A stretch of 64,000 bases of DNA. Origin: Akkermansia sp. GTDB lineage: Bacteria > Verrucomicrobiota > Verrucomicrobiia > Verrucomicrobiales > Akkermansiaceae. Numbering within the stretch: the stretch's first letter is position 1; each line of letters begins with the position of its first letter. The DNA is taken from NCBI GenBank assembly GCA_017472085.1, contig JAFUQZ010000071.1, positions 41,932 to 105,931 on the forward strand. The letters run 5' to 3'. Under the pieces are notes generated by a model. It was given only the letters and a program-made list of their open reading frames with translations. It was not told the DNA's origin and searched no databases. This document shows positions 8,107 through 17,819 of this stretch, piece by piece. The translations under genes and the position numbers were made by a program.

Positions 8107-9479
8107 ACCCGCTCTTCCCCCGGCTCCCGCACCAACTGGGCGGGTACACTCTCACTCGCTTTCTGTCAGCGAATGAGGAGTCGGAGCTGTATGAAGCCAC
8201 ACAGGCCAGAGTGAACCGTGCTGTCGTGATGGAAATTCTCTGCCCCGGTACCGAGCGCGACAGGGAATCCGCCTTTCTGAATCGCGCCCGCATGTGTGCC
8301 GCAACGGAAGCCCTCCCCCATGTGGCACACGTGGCAGAATCACTCCGGGCAGACGGCCTGTGGTTTCTGGCACAGGAGCGCCCCTCCGGCTACTCGCTGG
8401 CCGACCTGCAATTACTGGGACACATGCTGACGGCTCCGCAGGTATGCCACATCATCGAAGCCGCAGCGGAAATGTATTCCCTCTGCGAGGAATCGGGGCT
8501 GCACGCCGGAGCGCTCCGCACCTCCGATATTTATCTGAATGCCGGCAACCGGGTGCAATTTCTCTCTCCGCTGGCGCATGAGGAAGCCTCTGCCACCGCC
8601 ATACGCCGAGCCCTGGCAGATACCATATTCCCCATGCGCCCCGCAGGCGTGGATGGAGAGAACCGCATCCTGAGCCTCCTGCAGTGGCTCACAGACGGTC
8701 ATGAAGACGGCAGCCCGGTTGATTGGAGCACCTTCCGCGAAACCTGTCTCAGCATCCGGCAACAGATGGAGGGAACAGCCCCCACTCAGACAGCCCCACC
8801 CGCAGAACTGCATGAGGCGCGTAACCGCCGCAAACGCACCCGTGCCAGACGAACCCGGACAAAAATCATCGGCATGGCAACTGCTTCCGTCCTGATTATC
8901 GCCGGGCTGGGCTCCACCGGCTTCCTCTACCCCATGGGCGAGCAGGAGGTACTGCCGGCGGCGCACGAGGGATTCCTCACCTGCAAGCGCCACGGCATCA
9001 CCCAGCGCGTCATGCTGAATCCGGTCAGCATCGCTGCTTATGAACAATTCCTGCTGGCACTGGAAGAAATGTCTGAAGAGCAGCGCTGTGCCATCAACCG
9101 GGATATCCCGGACTCCTGCACCGACCACATACCGGATGAATGGGAGCACATCTGCACCACGGCAAAACAGACAGAGAACGGACTGAACACCCCCATGACG
9201 CATGTCTGCTACTGGGATGCCCTGGCTTATGCCCGCTACATGGGCAACGATGCCGGGCTGCCGGATGCCGCCCAGCTCCGGGCCGTCCGGGAACACGGCG
9301 GCGCCTCCTCTCTGCTGGAGTGGTCTGCCACGGCAACCGGCCCGAACCCGCTGCAGCTGTACCCGGAGGATGCGCCCCTGCTCATCGACATGGCGGCGGA
9401 TGCCCGCCCCTGCCCCGCAGACAACGCCGCCATGCGATTGCCACGCACCGGTTTCCGCCTCGTTTTTCCCACCCCCTGA
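8103..9479 (+). CDS. Pseudokinase - TM - FGE-sulfatase-like fusion, third gene of operon
   Basis: A 458-residue fusion. Residues 12-215 follow the Ser/Thr kinase order (YTLTRFLSANEESELYEA for the glycine-rich loop, LWFLAQERPSGYSLADL for the hinge, HAGALRTSDIYL at 134-145 for the catalytic loop). The VAIK lysine (VVME, 41-44), the HRD aspartate and a DFG are all missing, so it is a pseudokinase. A basic stretch and one TM (about 254-275) follow. The extracytoplasmic part resembles a short, degenerate formylglycine-generating-enzyme/SUMF1 domain (MTHVCYWDALAYARYMG near 365-381, LLEWSA near 404, GFRLVF near the end). It overlaps the TPR gene by 4 bases. A sensor or scaffold role is inference. 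Confidence 0.75.
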   Translation: MNPLFPRLPHQLGGYTLTRFLSANEESELYEATQARVNRAVVMEILCPGTERDRESAFLNRARMCAATEALPHVAHVAESLRADGLWFLAQERPSGYSLADLQLLGHMLTAPQVCHIIEAAAEMYSLCEESGLHAGALRTSDIYLNAGNRVQFLSPLAHEEASATAIRRALADTIFPMRPAGVDGENRILSLLQWLTDGHEDGSPVDWSTFRETCLSIRQQMEGTAPTQTAPPAELHEARNRRKRTRARRTRTKIIGMATASVLIIAGLGSTGFLYPMGEQEVLPAAHEGFLTCKRHGITQRVMLNPVSIAAYEQFLLALEEMSEEQRCAINRDIPDSCTDHIPDEWEHICTTAKQTENGLNTPMTHVCYWDALAYARYMGNDAGLPDAAQLRAVREHGGASSLLEWSATATGPNPLQLYPEDAPLLIDMAADARPCPADNAAMRLPRTGFRLVFPTP

Positions 9480-9506
9480 ACATACTTCCCCCCCAACCAT
9501 ATCGTT

Positions 9507-10349
9507 ATGAAATACATCATCAAACTGATTATTGTGCTAAGCTGCCTGCTGGCAGTCATGCCTTCCTCCGCTCAGGTTGAGCTGCGCCTGCAGCCCATCC
9601 GGCGCGATTTCATCGTGGGCGAAAGCGTGGCCCTCAAGCTCACCGTAGTCAACCACACCGATGCAACCATCTCCCTGACCAATATACCCGGGCGTCCCTG
9701 GCTCAATTTCATGGTAGGCCACCGCGGGCAGGATGGCCCTATCGCCCCGGTCGCCAACCCGCGTTTTCCGGATTTGAAACTGACGCCCGGCTCAACCCGT
9801 GCCTTCCAGGTGGAGCTCGGTGATTTCTACCGTCTGCAAACAGACGGTTCGTACTGGAGCGTGGCCACCATCCGCATGCCCGACGGGCACACCACCTACA
9901 GCTCCAACAGAGCGCTTTTCATCATGACGAACGGCGGCGAAGTGCGCGCTTTCAACATACAGGCCCGCGGCAAGCGCCTGCGCACCAGCCTGCGACTGGC
10001 CCGCATCGACAATCAGGACAGCCTGTTCGGGCAGGTGCGGGATGCCGATACCAAGCGCATCGTAGGCGCCTGTTACCTGGGCCGCTACCTGAACTTCATG
10101 CAACCGCGAGTCCTGCTGGATGCCGCGCAGAACATGCATGTGCTCTGCCAGTCCTCGGCAGAGTTCTACACCTACTCCATCATGGATACCAACGGCAAAT
10201 GCGCCCAACGCAAGGTCTACCGACGCACCGGCGGCCCCGTTGACCTCATCAGCACCGGCCGCGGCGTGCAGGTTGTGGGCCTCATCCCCTACGTCAAACC
10301 CAAGCCCGGCGAAGAAGGCATGCGCCGCGTGTCGGAGCGTCCGCAATAA
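9507..10349 (+). CDS. Secreted beta-rich protein of unknown function
   Basis: A 280-residue exported protein. The signal peptide covers about 1-22 (hydrophobic IIKLIIVLSCLLAVM, cleavage near SSA-Q). The first 110 residues resemble an Ig-like or DUF11-type strand pattern (ELRLQPIRRDFIVGESVALKLTVVN in parts). The remainder is also beta-rich and ends in a basic tail. It begins 27 bases after the pseudokinase gene and 22 bases before der, so it is probably co-transcribed with the 6.0-9.5 kb operon. No catalytic motif is visible. Confidence 0.75.
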   Translation: MKYIIKLIIVLSCLLAVMPSSAQVELRLQPIRRDFIVGESVALKLTVVNHTDATISLTNIPGRPWLNFMVGHRGQDGPIAPVANPRFPDLKLTPGSTRAFQVELGDFYRLQTDGSYWSVATIRMPDGHTTYSSNRALFIMTNGGEVRAFNIQARGKRLRTSLRLARIDNQDSLFGQVRDADTKRIVGACYLGRYLNFMQPRVLLDAAQNMHVLCQSSAEFYTYSIMDTNGKCAQRKVYRRTGGPVDLISTGRGVQVVGLIPYVKPKPGEEGMRRVSERPQ

Positions 10350-10371
10350 CCAACCACACTCACCTCTCACT

Positions 10372-11790
10372 ATGTCTGTTCCAACAGTTGCCATCGTAGG
10401 TCGCCCCAACGTGGGTAAATCTGCCATCTTCAACCGCATGGTCGGGCGCCGCATCGCCATTGTGCATGACCAGCCCGGCGTCACTCGCGACCGCCTGAGT
10501 GCCCCCTGCCGCATCACGGATTATGAGGCCCTGCTGGTGGATACCGGCGGTATCGGTTCCACGCTGGATGACGGCTTTGCCGCTCAGGTGGCGCGCGAGG
10601 CCGACATCGCCCTCAACGCCGCAGACCTCATCATGTTCGTCTGCGACTGCCGGGACCACCTGACGCCTATTGACAAGAACATAGCCACCATGCTGCACAA
10701 GAGCGATATCCCCGTGCTGCTGGTGCTCAACAAGGCTGATACCGACAGGCAGGAACTCAACCTCGGCGAGTTCACCGAACTGGGCTTCACGGACTACGTG
10801 TTCACCTCTGCGGCACACGGGCGCGGATTCCACGAGCTGGCCACCAAGCTGAACCGCAAGCTCAAGGAGCTGGGTGCTGCCCCCATTCAGGCAGAGGCAG
10901 ACCCCGCCGCCACCCCGGAAGAGGAACCCGACCGCGAGGAAGTGACCGCAGACTCTCCCATCCGCATGGCTATCGTCGGTCGCCCGAACGCCGGCAAATC
11001 CTCGCTGGTCAACGCCATCCTGCAGGACAAGCGCACCATTGTTTCCGATGTGGCCGGCACCACGCGGGATGCCATCGACATCCCCTACACCCACGGTGAC
11101 AAGAACTTTGTGCTGATTGACACCGCCGGCATGCGCCCTCGCTCGAAGCGCGACACCTCTGTGGAGGTATTCTCTGCCATGCGCAGCGAGAAGGCCATCC
11201 GCCGCTCCGATATCTGCCTGCTGGTCATCGACCTCTCCGTCGGCGTCACCCAGCAGGACCGCCGCATCGGCTCCATCATCGCCCGGGAATGCAAGCCCTG
11301 CATCGTGGTGGTCAACAAGTTCGACCTCTATTGCCCGGATGCCCCGCTCTCTGCCCGCAAAGAGGCCGCCAAGGAGCATGTGAAAGAACACCTCTTCTTC
11401 CTGGACTACGCCCCGGTGGTCATCGTCTCTGCCAAGGAAGGACGCGGACTGGAGCACATCTTCAAGGCGCTGGCACGGGTGCAGAAATGCTCCCTGAACA
11501 TGCCCGGCACCGGCGAGCTGAACCGCCTGCTCCAGCGGGCCATGGAAATCAACCCTCCCGGTCAGCACCGCACGCTGCGCAAACGACTCAAGCTCTTCTA
11601 CGCCACTACGGCCGTGAACGAGAAATACACCACCATCCCGGTGCCGACCTATGTGCTCTTCGTGAACGACAAGCGCCTGCTGGTCGACAGCTATGCCCAG
11701 TTCCTGCGAAACACCATCCGCTCCCGCATCAATGCAGACGGCATCCCCATCGTCCTCTCTCCCCGCTCCCGAGTGCGTAATACGGATTGA
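10372..11790 (+). CDS. der: Ribosome-assembly GTPase Der (EngA)
   Basis: The double-GTPase protein that helps mature the 50S ribosomal subunit. Two G domains are present: G1 GRPNVGKS (about 9-16), DTGG and NKAD in the first, then GRPNAGKS (about 204-211), DTAGMRPRSK and NKFD in the second. A C-terminal KH-like domain ends with PIVLSPRSRVRNTD. At 472 residues it has the normal length, with an acidic Pro/Glu linker (about 170-195) between the G domains. The ATG at 10372 is the family start; the frame continues upstream only as a shadow of the preceding gene. A strong terminator follows. Confidence 0.97.
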   Translation: MSVPTVAIVGRPNVGKSAIFNRMVGRRIAIVHDQPGVTRDRLSAPCRITDYEALLVDTGGIGSTLDDGFAAQVAREADIALNAADLIMFVCDCRDHLTPIDKNIATMLHKSDIPVLLVLNKADTDRQELNLGEFTELGFTDYVFTSAAHGRGFHELATKLNRKLKELGAAPIQAEADPAATPEEEPDREEVTADSPIRMAIVGRPNAGKSSLVNAILQDKRTIVSDVAGTTRDAIDIPYTHGDKNFVLIDTAGMRPRSKRDTSVEVFSAMRSEKAIRRSDICLLVIDLSVGVTQQDRRIGSIIARECKPCIVVVNKFDLYCPDAPLSARKEAAKEHVKEHLFFLDYAPVVIVSAKEGRGLEHIFKALARVQKCSLNMPGTGELNRLLQRAMEINPPGQHRTLRKRLKLFYATTAVNEKYTTIPVPTYVLFVNDKRLLVDSYAQFLRNTIRSRINADGIPIVLSPRSRVRNTD

Positions 11791-11807
11791 GACTGTCGTA
11801 CAAAATC

Positions 11808-11841
11808 AACCGGGCATCTCCGTGATGGGAGATGCCCGGTT
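11808..11841 (+). terminator. Terminator between convergent der and folD
   Basis: A perfect 13-bp stem AACCGGGCATCTC (11808-11820) / GAGATGCCCGGTT (11829-11841) with an 8-base loop. It probably serves both strands. Confidence 0.8.
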
Positions 11842-11867
11842 TCTGTTGAAAGAAGTGCGAGGAATGA

Positions 11868-12749
11868 TTATTTCGCGACCTGCTGGCGGCAGGCTTTCAC
11901 GGTGTTGGCCATGAGCATGGCAATAGTCATGGGGCCCACCCCACCGGGAACAGGAGTGATAGCGCTGCAGGAGTCCTTCACCGCCTCAAAATCCACATCG
12001 CCCACGATTCGATAACCACGGGGACGCGTGGCATCTTCGATACGGTTGATACCCACATCCAGCACCACGGCACCGGGTTTCACATAATCAGCCGTCACCA
12101 TCTCCGGGCGGCCGACCGCCGCCACGAGGATATCCGCCGTGCGGCACAGTCCGGGCAAATCAGCCGTGCGGGAATGTGCGATGGTGACGGTGGCGTTTGC
12201 CTTCTTGCTGACGAGCAGGTTGGCCATGGGCTTGCCCACAATCATGCTACGGCCAATCACCACAGCGTGCTTGCCGGCGGTGGGGATGCCATAGGCGGCC
12301 AGCAGCTCCATGCAGCCCAGCGGCGTGCACGGCACGAAGCCGGTCTCATCCTCCAGCACCAGCTTGGCCACGTTGGCAGGATGGAAGCCATCCACGTCCT
12401 TGCGCGGGTCAATGTTGAGAATGACGGCTTCCTCATCAATATGAGGCGGTGGCGGGCTCTGCACCAGGATGCCGTGAATGCGATCATCGGCATTCAGCTG
12501 ATGGATGAGCTGCACCAGCTCATCCTGAGTCGTCTCTGCCGGGAGCGCCCATTTCTGAGAATAGATACCCAGCTCTGCACAGGCCTTCACCTTGGAACCG
12601 ACGTAGACCTGCGAGGCGGGATCCTCGCCCACCAGCACTACGGCCAGACCGGGAGTGTGGCCGGCAGCCTTCAGTTCTTCAATTTCCTTCACCAGGCGTG
12701 CGCGCACATCCGCCGCCACCTTTTTTCCGTCTATGAGGGTGGGAGTCAT
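11868..12749 (-). CDS. folD: Methylene-THF dehydrogenase / methenyl-THF cyclohydrolase FolD
   Basis: A bifunctional cytoplasmic enzyme that interconverts 5,10-methylene-, methenyl- and 10-formyl-tetrahydrofolate for purine and formyl-Met synthesis. The 293 residues include the catalytic YxxxK (Y49, K53), DVDGFHP (118-124), the NADP-binding [11 protein letters not shown] (164-174) and the C-terminal [11 protein letters not shown] (265-275). Its first four bases overlap the end of the acyltransferase gene (ATGA, 12746-12749), and it is the last gene of the secretin operon. Confidence 0.97.
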   Translation of the reverse strand: MTPTLIDGKKVAADVRARLVKEIEELKAAGHTPGLAVVLVGEDPASQVYVGSKVKACAELGIYSQKWALPAETTQDELVQLIHQLNADDRIHGILVQSPPPPHIDEEAVILNIDPRKDVDGFHPANVAKLVLEDETGFVPCTPLGCMELLAAYGIPTAGKHAVVIGRSMIVGKPMANLLVSKKANATVTIAHSRTADLPGLCRTADILVAAVGRPEMVTADYVKPGAVVLDVGINRIEDATRPRGYRIVGDVDFEAVKDSCSAITPVPGGVGPMTIAMLMANTVKACRQQVAK

Positions 12750-13444
12750 TTCTTTTGGGCTTCTATAGGTTCAAAATCGGGGCGGCCGTACGCCATCAGC
12801 TGTTCCAGTCGGGCGCAGTATTCCTTAATCTGTTCATCTGTCACATTCGGCGGAACGAACAACGGCTCACCCCACCGTATTGTCACTCTGGAAAAAGGCT
12901 TCGGAATCACAAACCCATCCCAGGCCTTGCTGATACGCCAGCAATGGGGAATATCTATACCCAGCGGTATGATGGGCAACCCGCTGACAGATGCCAGCTT
13001 GATGACGCCGGGATGGCAGCGGTAGCGCGGTCCCTTGGGGCCATCCGGGGTGATGCACATGCTGTATCCTGCCTTGAGTTCTTTCACCATATCCAGGAAA
13101 CCGGCCACCCCGCGTCTGCCGCTGGAGCCGCGCACGGCGCGCATGCCGTAATCCTCTGCCACGGTGGCCAGCATGGCGCCGTCCTTGCTGGCGCTGGTCA
13201 GCATGCTCATCTGAACTGTGCCCCTGATGATGTACTTGTAAAAATAACAGGGAACGAACGTGCGATTATGCCAGAGTGACACGATGACCGGCTTGCTGCC
13301 CATGGGCTTCGCCGTGTCAGTTTCATCGCAACAGACCACACGCTTACGCAGCGTAAGGCAGATGGTGCTGATGAACAGCCAGATGATATGGCCCAGAGGA
13401 CGGGACCACCACTTGGAACGCAACTCGTGATTTCTGGAACTCAT
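12746..13444 (-). CDS. DUF374-type lysophospholipid acyltransferase-like protein
   Basis: A 232-residue membrane-associated protein of the LPLAT superfamily, DUF374 branch, related to LpxL-like late acyltransferases. A hydrophobic helix (about 17-32) anchors it. The acyltransferase signature is SLWHNR (56-61) in place of the classic H(x4)D. The VRGSSGRRG (104-112) and [11 protein letters not shown] (131-141) motifs are hallmarks of the DUF374 group. The fatty-acid acceptor, lipid A or another lipid, is unknown. It lies 15 bases after the AsmA-like gene and overlaps folD by 4 bases. Confidence 0.85.
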   Translation of the reverse strand: MSSRNHELRSKWWSRPLGHIIWLFISTICLTLRKRVVCCDETDTAKPMGSKPVIVSLWHNRTFVPCYFYKYIIRGTVQMSMLTSASKDGAMLATVAEDYGMRAVRGSSGRRGVAGFLDMVKELKAGYSMCITPDGPKGPRYRCHPGVIKLASVSGLPIIPLGIDIPHCWRISKAWDGFVIPKPFSRVTIRWGEPLFVPPNVTDEQIKEYCARLEQLMAYGRPDFEPIEAQKK

Positions 13445-13459
13445 GGCATAGAAGTTTTA

Positions 13460-15136
13460 TCAGAATGGAGAAAGAGGCTCAAAGGGATTATCTGATTTAT
13501 CAGGCTCGGCAAAAGGATCAGACCCCACGTCATCCAGCCCCTTTGCACGGTTCGGGGCAGACTCATCCAGGCCTTCCAGCTTCATCTGCCCGCTGAGTTT
13601 GTCCACATCTATAGAATCAAACTTCAGGCGTTCCGGGCGCGATTTACGGGCCTCAACCGCCAGCGCCTCAATGTCAGCCATATTATCATCCGGCCGGTTG
13701 GCAAAGCCCTTCAGCGATGTAGACAGCCAGGTCCATTCACCCCTGTTCTCGAAAATGGGGTCGGGAGCACCGTCCGTATATTCCGCACGCGTCAGAATCC
13801 CGGGTAAGCCGTATACCAGTGTGCCGGAAAGCTCGTTGGCCGCGTTAATGGTTATCTTGCCCTTCAACGCCAGAGAATCACGGGTGACAACTCGATTATC
13901 GGGCAACTCAAGAGAAATCGCATCACCCTCACTCGACAGCTGCACCGTCCCCATTTCCACCGTGGGCGGCAGATACTGACGACGCTTCCGGGGCTCGATA
14001 TGCTCCAACATGGCCGTAATGGCCGGGAAAGAGGTCACCATGATTTTCTCCAGCTCAAAATCCCCGGAAAACACGGGGTCGGCATCTGTAAAGGTCACCC
14101 GAGAGGGCAACTCATCCGATTGGCGGTTGGAGGTACGTGCCGTAAAGAAGGTTTCAAAACGGCCGCCGGTAAAATCAGCAAACGGCATGTTCACTGCGCG
14201 CAGCTGAAAAGCGCCGGCCAACGGCTCATCGTTCGCCACACGGTGCCTCAGCACAAGCGAGCTGCGCTGCGGCTGTGACTCTTCCGTCGGCATTTCAACG
14301 GATCCCGTGATGTACAAGTCCTCTATTCCGACCGGTGAAAGATGTATCTTCGTTTCTGACAGGTATATCGTCTGCCAATTCTTCACCATCAGAGTGCCCT
14401 GCGTGCAGGATATCACGCAATTATCCCGCCCTTTTCGCGGATAATAGAGGTGAGCTTTACCGTTTCGGAGCACCAGCCGGGAGAATTCACCCCGGCCCCA
14501 ACTGACGGAGAAATCATCACACTCCATGCGGTCGAACTTCCACAGGGGCACCCCGTTCAGCAGGGGCATCCGCATCTGCCCGACCTCCGGCCTCAGGATA
14601 AAATTGGCTCTCTTGATTTTCAATACACCGGACTGGGCAATTTCGCGGAAAAATGACTCTGCGCTCAGTTCAGTTGACAAATCCGTGAGCTCTACCTGCT
14701 CCAGCAGGCAATCATCCGGGAATTCTGCCACGATGGAGTTGATGTGCAGCGTCGTTCCGCTGATACCGGTACCCACTACCCGGACTGACTCTGCGCCCCA
14801 GGCTTTTTTGAGTTCATCCACCCGCGACTGCAGATAGGACTCGCCGCTCATGACCGCCATTCTGTAGAAAAAGAACGCAGATACGATACACAATGCCAGG
14901 AACGCAATGGAGATAAACGCAACCAAATGCTTGCGACTGCGCTTGCGTATCTCCTTTTCGGTCATCAACACCCGGCGCTTCTTCGTCACGCGGATTACCT
15001 TGGTACCATCCGGCCTGACTACAACTTCGCGTTTCTTTGCCTGAGAAGGCTTCTCCTCATTTATCTGACGGATGATGTTGCGTACCTGGGTCTGGTCCTC
15101 ATCCTCTCTGTCGTACTTATCGTCGTATTTTGACAT
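13460..15136 (-). CDS. Large periplasmic AsmA-like membrane protein, unknown function
   Basis: A 558-residue protein. A highly charged cytoplasmic N-terminus (1-70, rich in Lys/Arg/Asp) is followed by one TM (about 71-92) and then a long beta-rich periplasmic domain. Repeated strand patterns (GTTLHINSIVAEFPDD, LKGKITINAANELSG) recall AsmA/DUF748-type lipid-transport or assembly proteins. The C-terminus is acidic and Pro-rich. It starts 18 bases after the secretin gene and probably belongs to the same transcript, so it may be a periplasmic partner of the secretin. The family assignment is by pattern only. Confidence 0.7.
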   Translation of the reverse strand: MSKYDDKYDREDEDQTQVRNIIRQINEEKPSQAKKREVVVRPDGTKVIRVTKKRRVLMTEKEIRKRSRKHLVAFISIAFLALCIVSAFFFYRMAVMSGESYLQSRVDELKKAWGAESVRVVGTGISGTTLHINSIVAEFPDDCLLEQVELTDLSTELSAESFFREIAQSGVLKIKRANFILRPEVGQMRMPLLNGVPLWKFDRMECDDFSVSWGRGEFSRLVLRNGKAHLYYPRKGRDNCVISCTQGTLMVKNWQTIYLSETKIHLSPVGIEDLYITGSVEMPTEESQPQRSSLVLRHRVANDEPLAGAFQLRAVNMPFADFTGGRFETFFTARTSNRQSDELPSRVTFTDADPVFSGDFELEKIMVTSFPAITAMLEHIEPRKRRQYLPPTVEMGTVQLSSEGDAISLELPDNRVVTRDSLALKGKITINAANELSGTLVYGLPGILTRAEYTDGAPDPIFENRGEWTWLSTSLKGFANRPDDNMADIEALAVEARKSRPERLKFDSIDVDKLSGQMKLEGLDESAPNRAKGLDDVGSDPFAEPDKSDNPFEPLSPF

Positions 15137-15154
15137 GTATCTTCTTCTTTTATT

Positions 15155-17668
15155 TTAATCAGCAGCAGTCGGGCGCTGGCCGGTTGTCGTGTTCCGGCCT
15201 GTGGGATCCACCAAATCCACTCTTGCAAACAGGATAAACGCCTTGCGGGATTCCTCCTCACCTTCAGAACGGAAAAGTCTGCCCACCAGAGGCAAATCTC
15301 CCAAAACAGGTACTTTGTCCTCAAAACGAACCTTGCGAGCCTCCTGCAAACCGCCCATCACCAGCACAGAGCCGGGAGCCACCGTTATCTTGGTATTCTC
15401 CAGGCGGCGCTTGAATACAGGCTTGAGAATGAGGTTATCTGACAAGGTAATCTTCTGCAGGCCCTTGGCACCTCCGGGTATCCACTGGTAGGATTCTATG
15501 GGAGAGCCCCAGTTGATGAAGCCCTCAAAGTCATTCATGGTCACCGTCAACGCTATCGTCACATTGTCATCCGGCAACACCTCGGCACTATGCACTTGTA
15601 CGACGGTTCCGACACCGCCCACGGTGTCTTCATTCATGCCGAAACGGGTAAATTCATCGGGATGGGAACCGGCGGCAACCGTCGCGTACCCCGAATTGTA
15701 ATCATCATCCCCGGACGAGTTCTCCTTCCTGCTGAAGGTCATACTCATGGAGGATATCTGCGGCTCCGCATAGGTCTCCGGGTAGAACATTTCGCGCACA
15801 TTGGTGAACGTCACCTGCTCCTCCATGCCGGGAGTGAACACCAGACGCGGATTGAACAGCACATCCGCTCCCTTCTTCTGTGCCAGACCTCGCATAATCA
15901 TCGTCAGATCACCGGCATCCCAGACACCGCGCAGGGAGAAAATACCGGGCGCCTTGGAGCCGCCGCCTTTGGCAATACCGAAGTTGTAGGCGCTGCCATT
16001 GGCGATGAGGTTATCCATGTTGTTGGAGGAAATGGCGCGCACATCCGAGCGCAGGCCGGCGGTCATGGACGTGTTGGAAGAGGCTCCCACGGTGGAGATA
16101 CCTGCATCCATCACCGGCAGCCCCGTTGCCGCAGACACAGCCTGCTGCGTACCACCGCCGCCGTAAAGCGTACCGGCATCGTTCAGGCTGAAGTTCAGCA
16201 ACCATTCAAAGCCTAACTCGTTCAGATCGGTTTCCTCCACTTCCACCGCCATGATGTTGAGTACAACGGCCCGCTGCACCTCGTTCATCGGGGTGCTGAT
16301 CAGTTCACCAATCTCATCCAGATTATGAACGGTATTGTACACGAACAGCCGGCGATTGGCCGCATCATATCGGGCTCGGGAGCCCTCCGGGAAAGAAATT
16401 CCCATGGACTTGAGCGCTACCACGGGGTTGACGCGCTTCACCACCATGCGGCTGCCGCCGCCATCGAAATCATCCTCATCATCGCCGCCTTCCTCGCTGT
16501 CCCGGTCGAAGAAATGCGGTGCCACCGTGTAGACACGCTCGGTCATGGGGCCGAAATCGCGTCCGGAATAGCTCAACTCCACACCTATGGGGGTGATGTA
16601 ATACGAAACACCCAGTTGACGCACCAACACATCCAGCACATCCGCCACCGACACATCCGCCAGGGTGAGATTGATGCGACGCGCCATAATCTGCTCGTAG
16701 CCGGAGGAGCCCTTCACCCCGAAATTCGGACTGATGTTGATATGGCGGCCGGCCGGCATACCCTCTGCCTCTGCACGGCGAATCTGCCCCTGGAGGGCTT
16801 CCACCACATCCATGACGGAAGCATCTTCGAAACTTATCTGCGCCAGCCGCATCTCCTTGAGAGCCTGAGCAATGCGAGCCTCTGCCTCCGTCTGCTCCAC
16901 TCCTCCGTCGGCAGACGTATCTGCACCGGTCACATAAAGCCCATCTGCCAGCTCAGCCGGCACTTTTTCCTCCCACGCGGCATCCACCTCAGCCAGGCGG
17001 CGGGCGCGGACTTCGTTGTAGGAAGATTTGTTGTATTCCATCCGGCGACGGGAAGCAGCCTCCTGCCCGCGGCGGGCGGCGCTGTTGTAGGGGTCAAGTT
17101 TCAGCACCTCGTTAAAGGTGGCCTCTGCCTCATCGTATTTCCCCAAATCCAGATAACCGTATCCCAGTGTCAGCCGACGGCTCACTTCCTCCACATCAGC
17201 CACATGCTCCGGGGTAAGCGCCGGATTGTGGCGCACGGGGTCCTGAGTCTGCACCAGCTCCTTACGGGCGCGCTTGTTGTCGGGGGAAAGCTGCACGGCT
17301 TCCTTCAGGAAGCTGATGGCCTCATCATAGCGCCCGACGGCGCGGTAATCCATGGCTCTGGCTATGAGGGCATCCGAGAGGCTGTCCTTGATGAAGCGCT
17401 GCTGTTTTTCTGTCTCCGGAGCAATGGGCAGCACAGCCAGCGCGTTGCGATAATGCTCCACGGCATCGGTGAAGCGCTTGGCCACATAGGCGTCGCGAGC
17501 CTCCTGCACCTGCTGCATCGCATCACGCAGCGCCATGGTACGGCGCGCGCTCTGCGACGCCGCAAATGACTGAGCATCTGCATCCTGAGCCCACACCTGC
17601 GGAGAAAGAGAGAGAGCCGCAGATGCTACAACGGAAAAGAGTACAGTACGAGTGTAGGAGCCTTTCAT
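15155..17668 (-). CDS. Outer-membrane secretin with N-terminal TPR (GspD/PilQ-type)
   Basis: An 837-residue exported protein expected to form a multimeric outer-membrane channel for a type II or type IV pilus-like system. The signal peptide ends around VWA-Q (27). TPR-like helices (about 35-240) are followed by a secretin N1-type domain (about 275-470, DASVMDVVEALQGQI) and the C-terminal secretin domain (about 550-820) ending in VPVLGDLPLVGRLFRS. This architecture resembles the verrucomicrobial Amuc_1098 type from memory. No inner-membrane platform or ATPase is nearby, though a pseudopilin lies at 28 kb. I start at MKGSY (ATG 17666-17668); the frame runs 12 codons further without a signal peptide. 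Confidence 0.88.
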   Translation of the reverse strand: MKGSYTRTVLFSVVASAALSLSPQVWAQDADAQSFAASQSARRTMALRDAMQQVQEARDAYVAKRFTDAVEHYRNALAVLPIAPETEKQQRFIKDSLSDALIARAMDYRAVGRYDEAISFLKEAVQLSPDNKRARKELVQTQDPVRHNPALTPEHVADVEEVSRRLTLGYGYLDLGKYDEAEATFNEVLKLDPYNSAARRGQEAASRRRMEYNKSSYNEVRARRLAEVDAAWEEKVPAELADGLYVTGADTSADGGVEQTEAEARIAQALKEMRLAQISFEDASVMDVVEALQGQIRRAEAEGMPAGRHINISPNFGVKGSSGYEQIMARRINLTLADVSVADVLDVLVRQLGVSYYITPIGVELSYSGRDFGPMTERVYTVAPHFFDRDSEEGGDDEDDFDGGGSRMVVKRVNPVVALKSMGISFPEGSRARYDAANRRLFVYNTVHNLDEIGELISTPMNEVQRAVVLNIMAVEVEETDLNELGFEWLLNFSLNDAGTLYGGGGTQQAVSAATGLPVMDAGISTVGASSNTSMTAGLRSDVRAISSNNMDNLIANGSAYNFGIAKGGGSKAPGIFSLRGVWDAGDLTMIMRGLAQKKGADVLFNPRLVFTPGMEEQVTFTNVREMFYPETYAEPQISSMSMTFSRKENSSGDDDYNSGYATVAAGSHPDEFTRFGMNEDTVGGVGTVVQVHSAEVLPDDNVTIALTVTMNDFEGFINWGSPIESYQWIPGGAKGLQKITLSDNLILKPVFKRRLENTKITVAPGSVLVMGGLQEARKVRFEDKVPVLGDLPLVGRLFRSEGEEESRKAFILFARVDLVDPTGRNTTTGQRPTAAD

Positions 17669-17762
17669 AAGCGAGTACGGAAATATTAGCAAATCCCCCG
17701 TCAAAAGTCACTCATAAAAGTACATTCTGACAAAAAAATCCGCGGTTTCCGACAACAGTTCA

Positions 17763-17792
17763 GGCGGCGTCCCCGCTGCGGGAAGCACCGCC
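17763..17792 (-). terminator. Weak hairpin after rpoD
   Basis: Minus-strand GGCGG...CCGCC arms enclose TCCCGC/GCGGGGA. There is no T run, so termination may be partial and the secretin operon could receive read-through. Confidence 0.35.
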
Positions 17793-17819
17793 CTGACTGC
17801 ACCGGTCTGAACGATGCGG

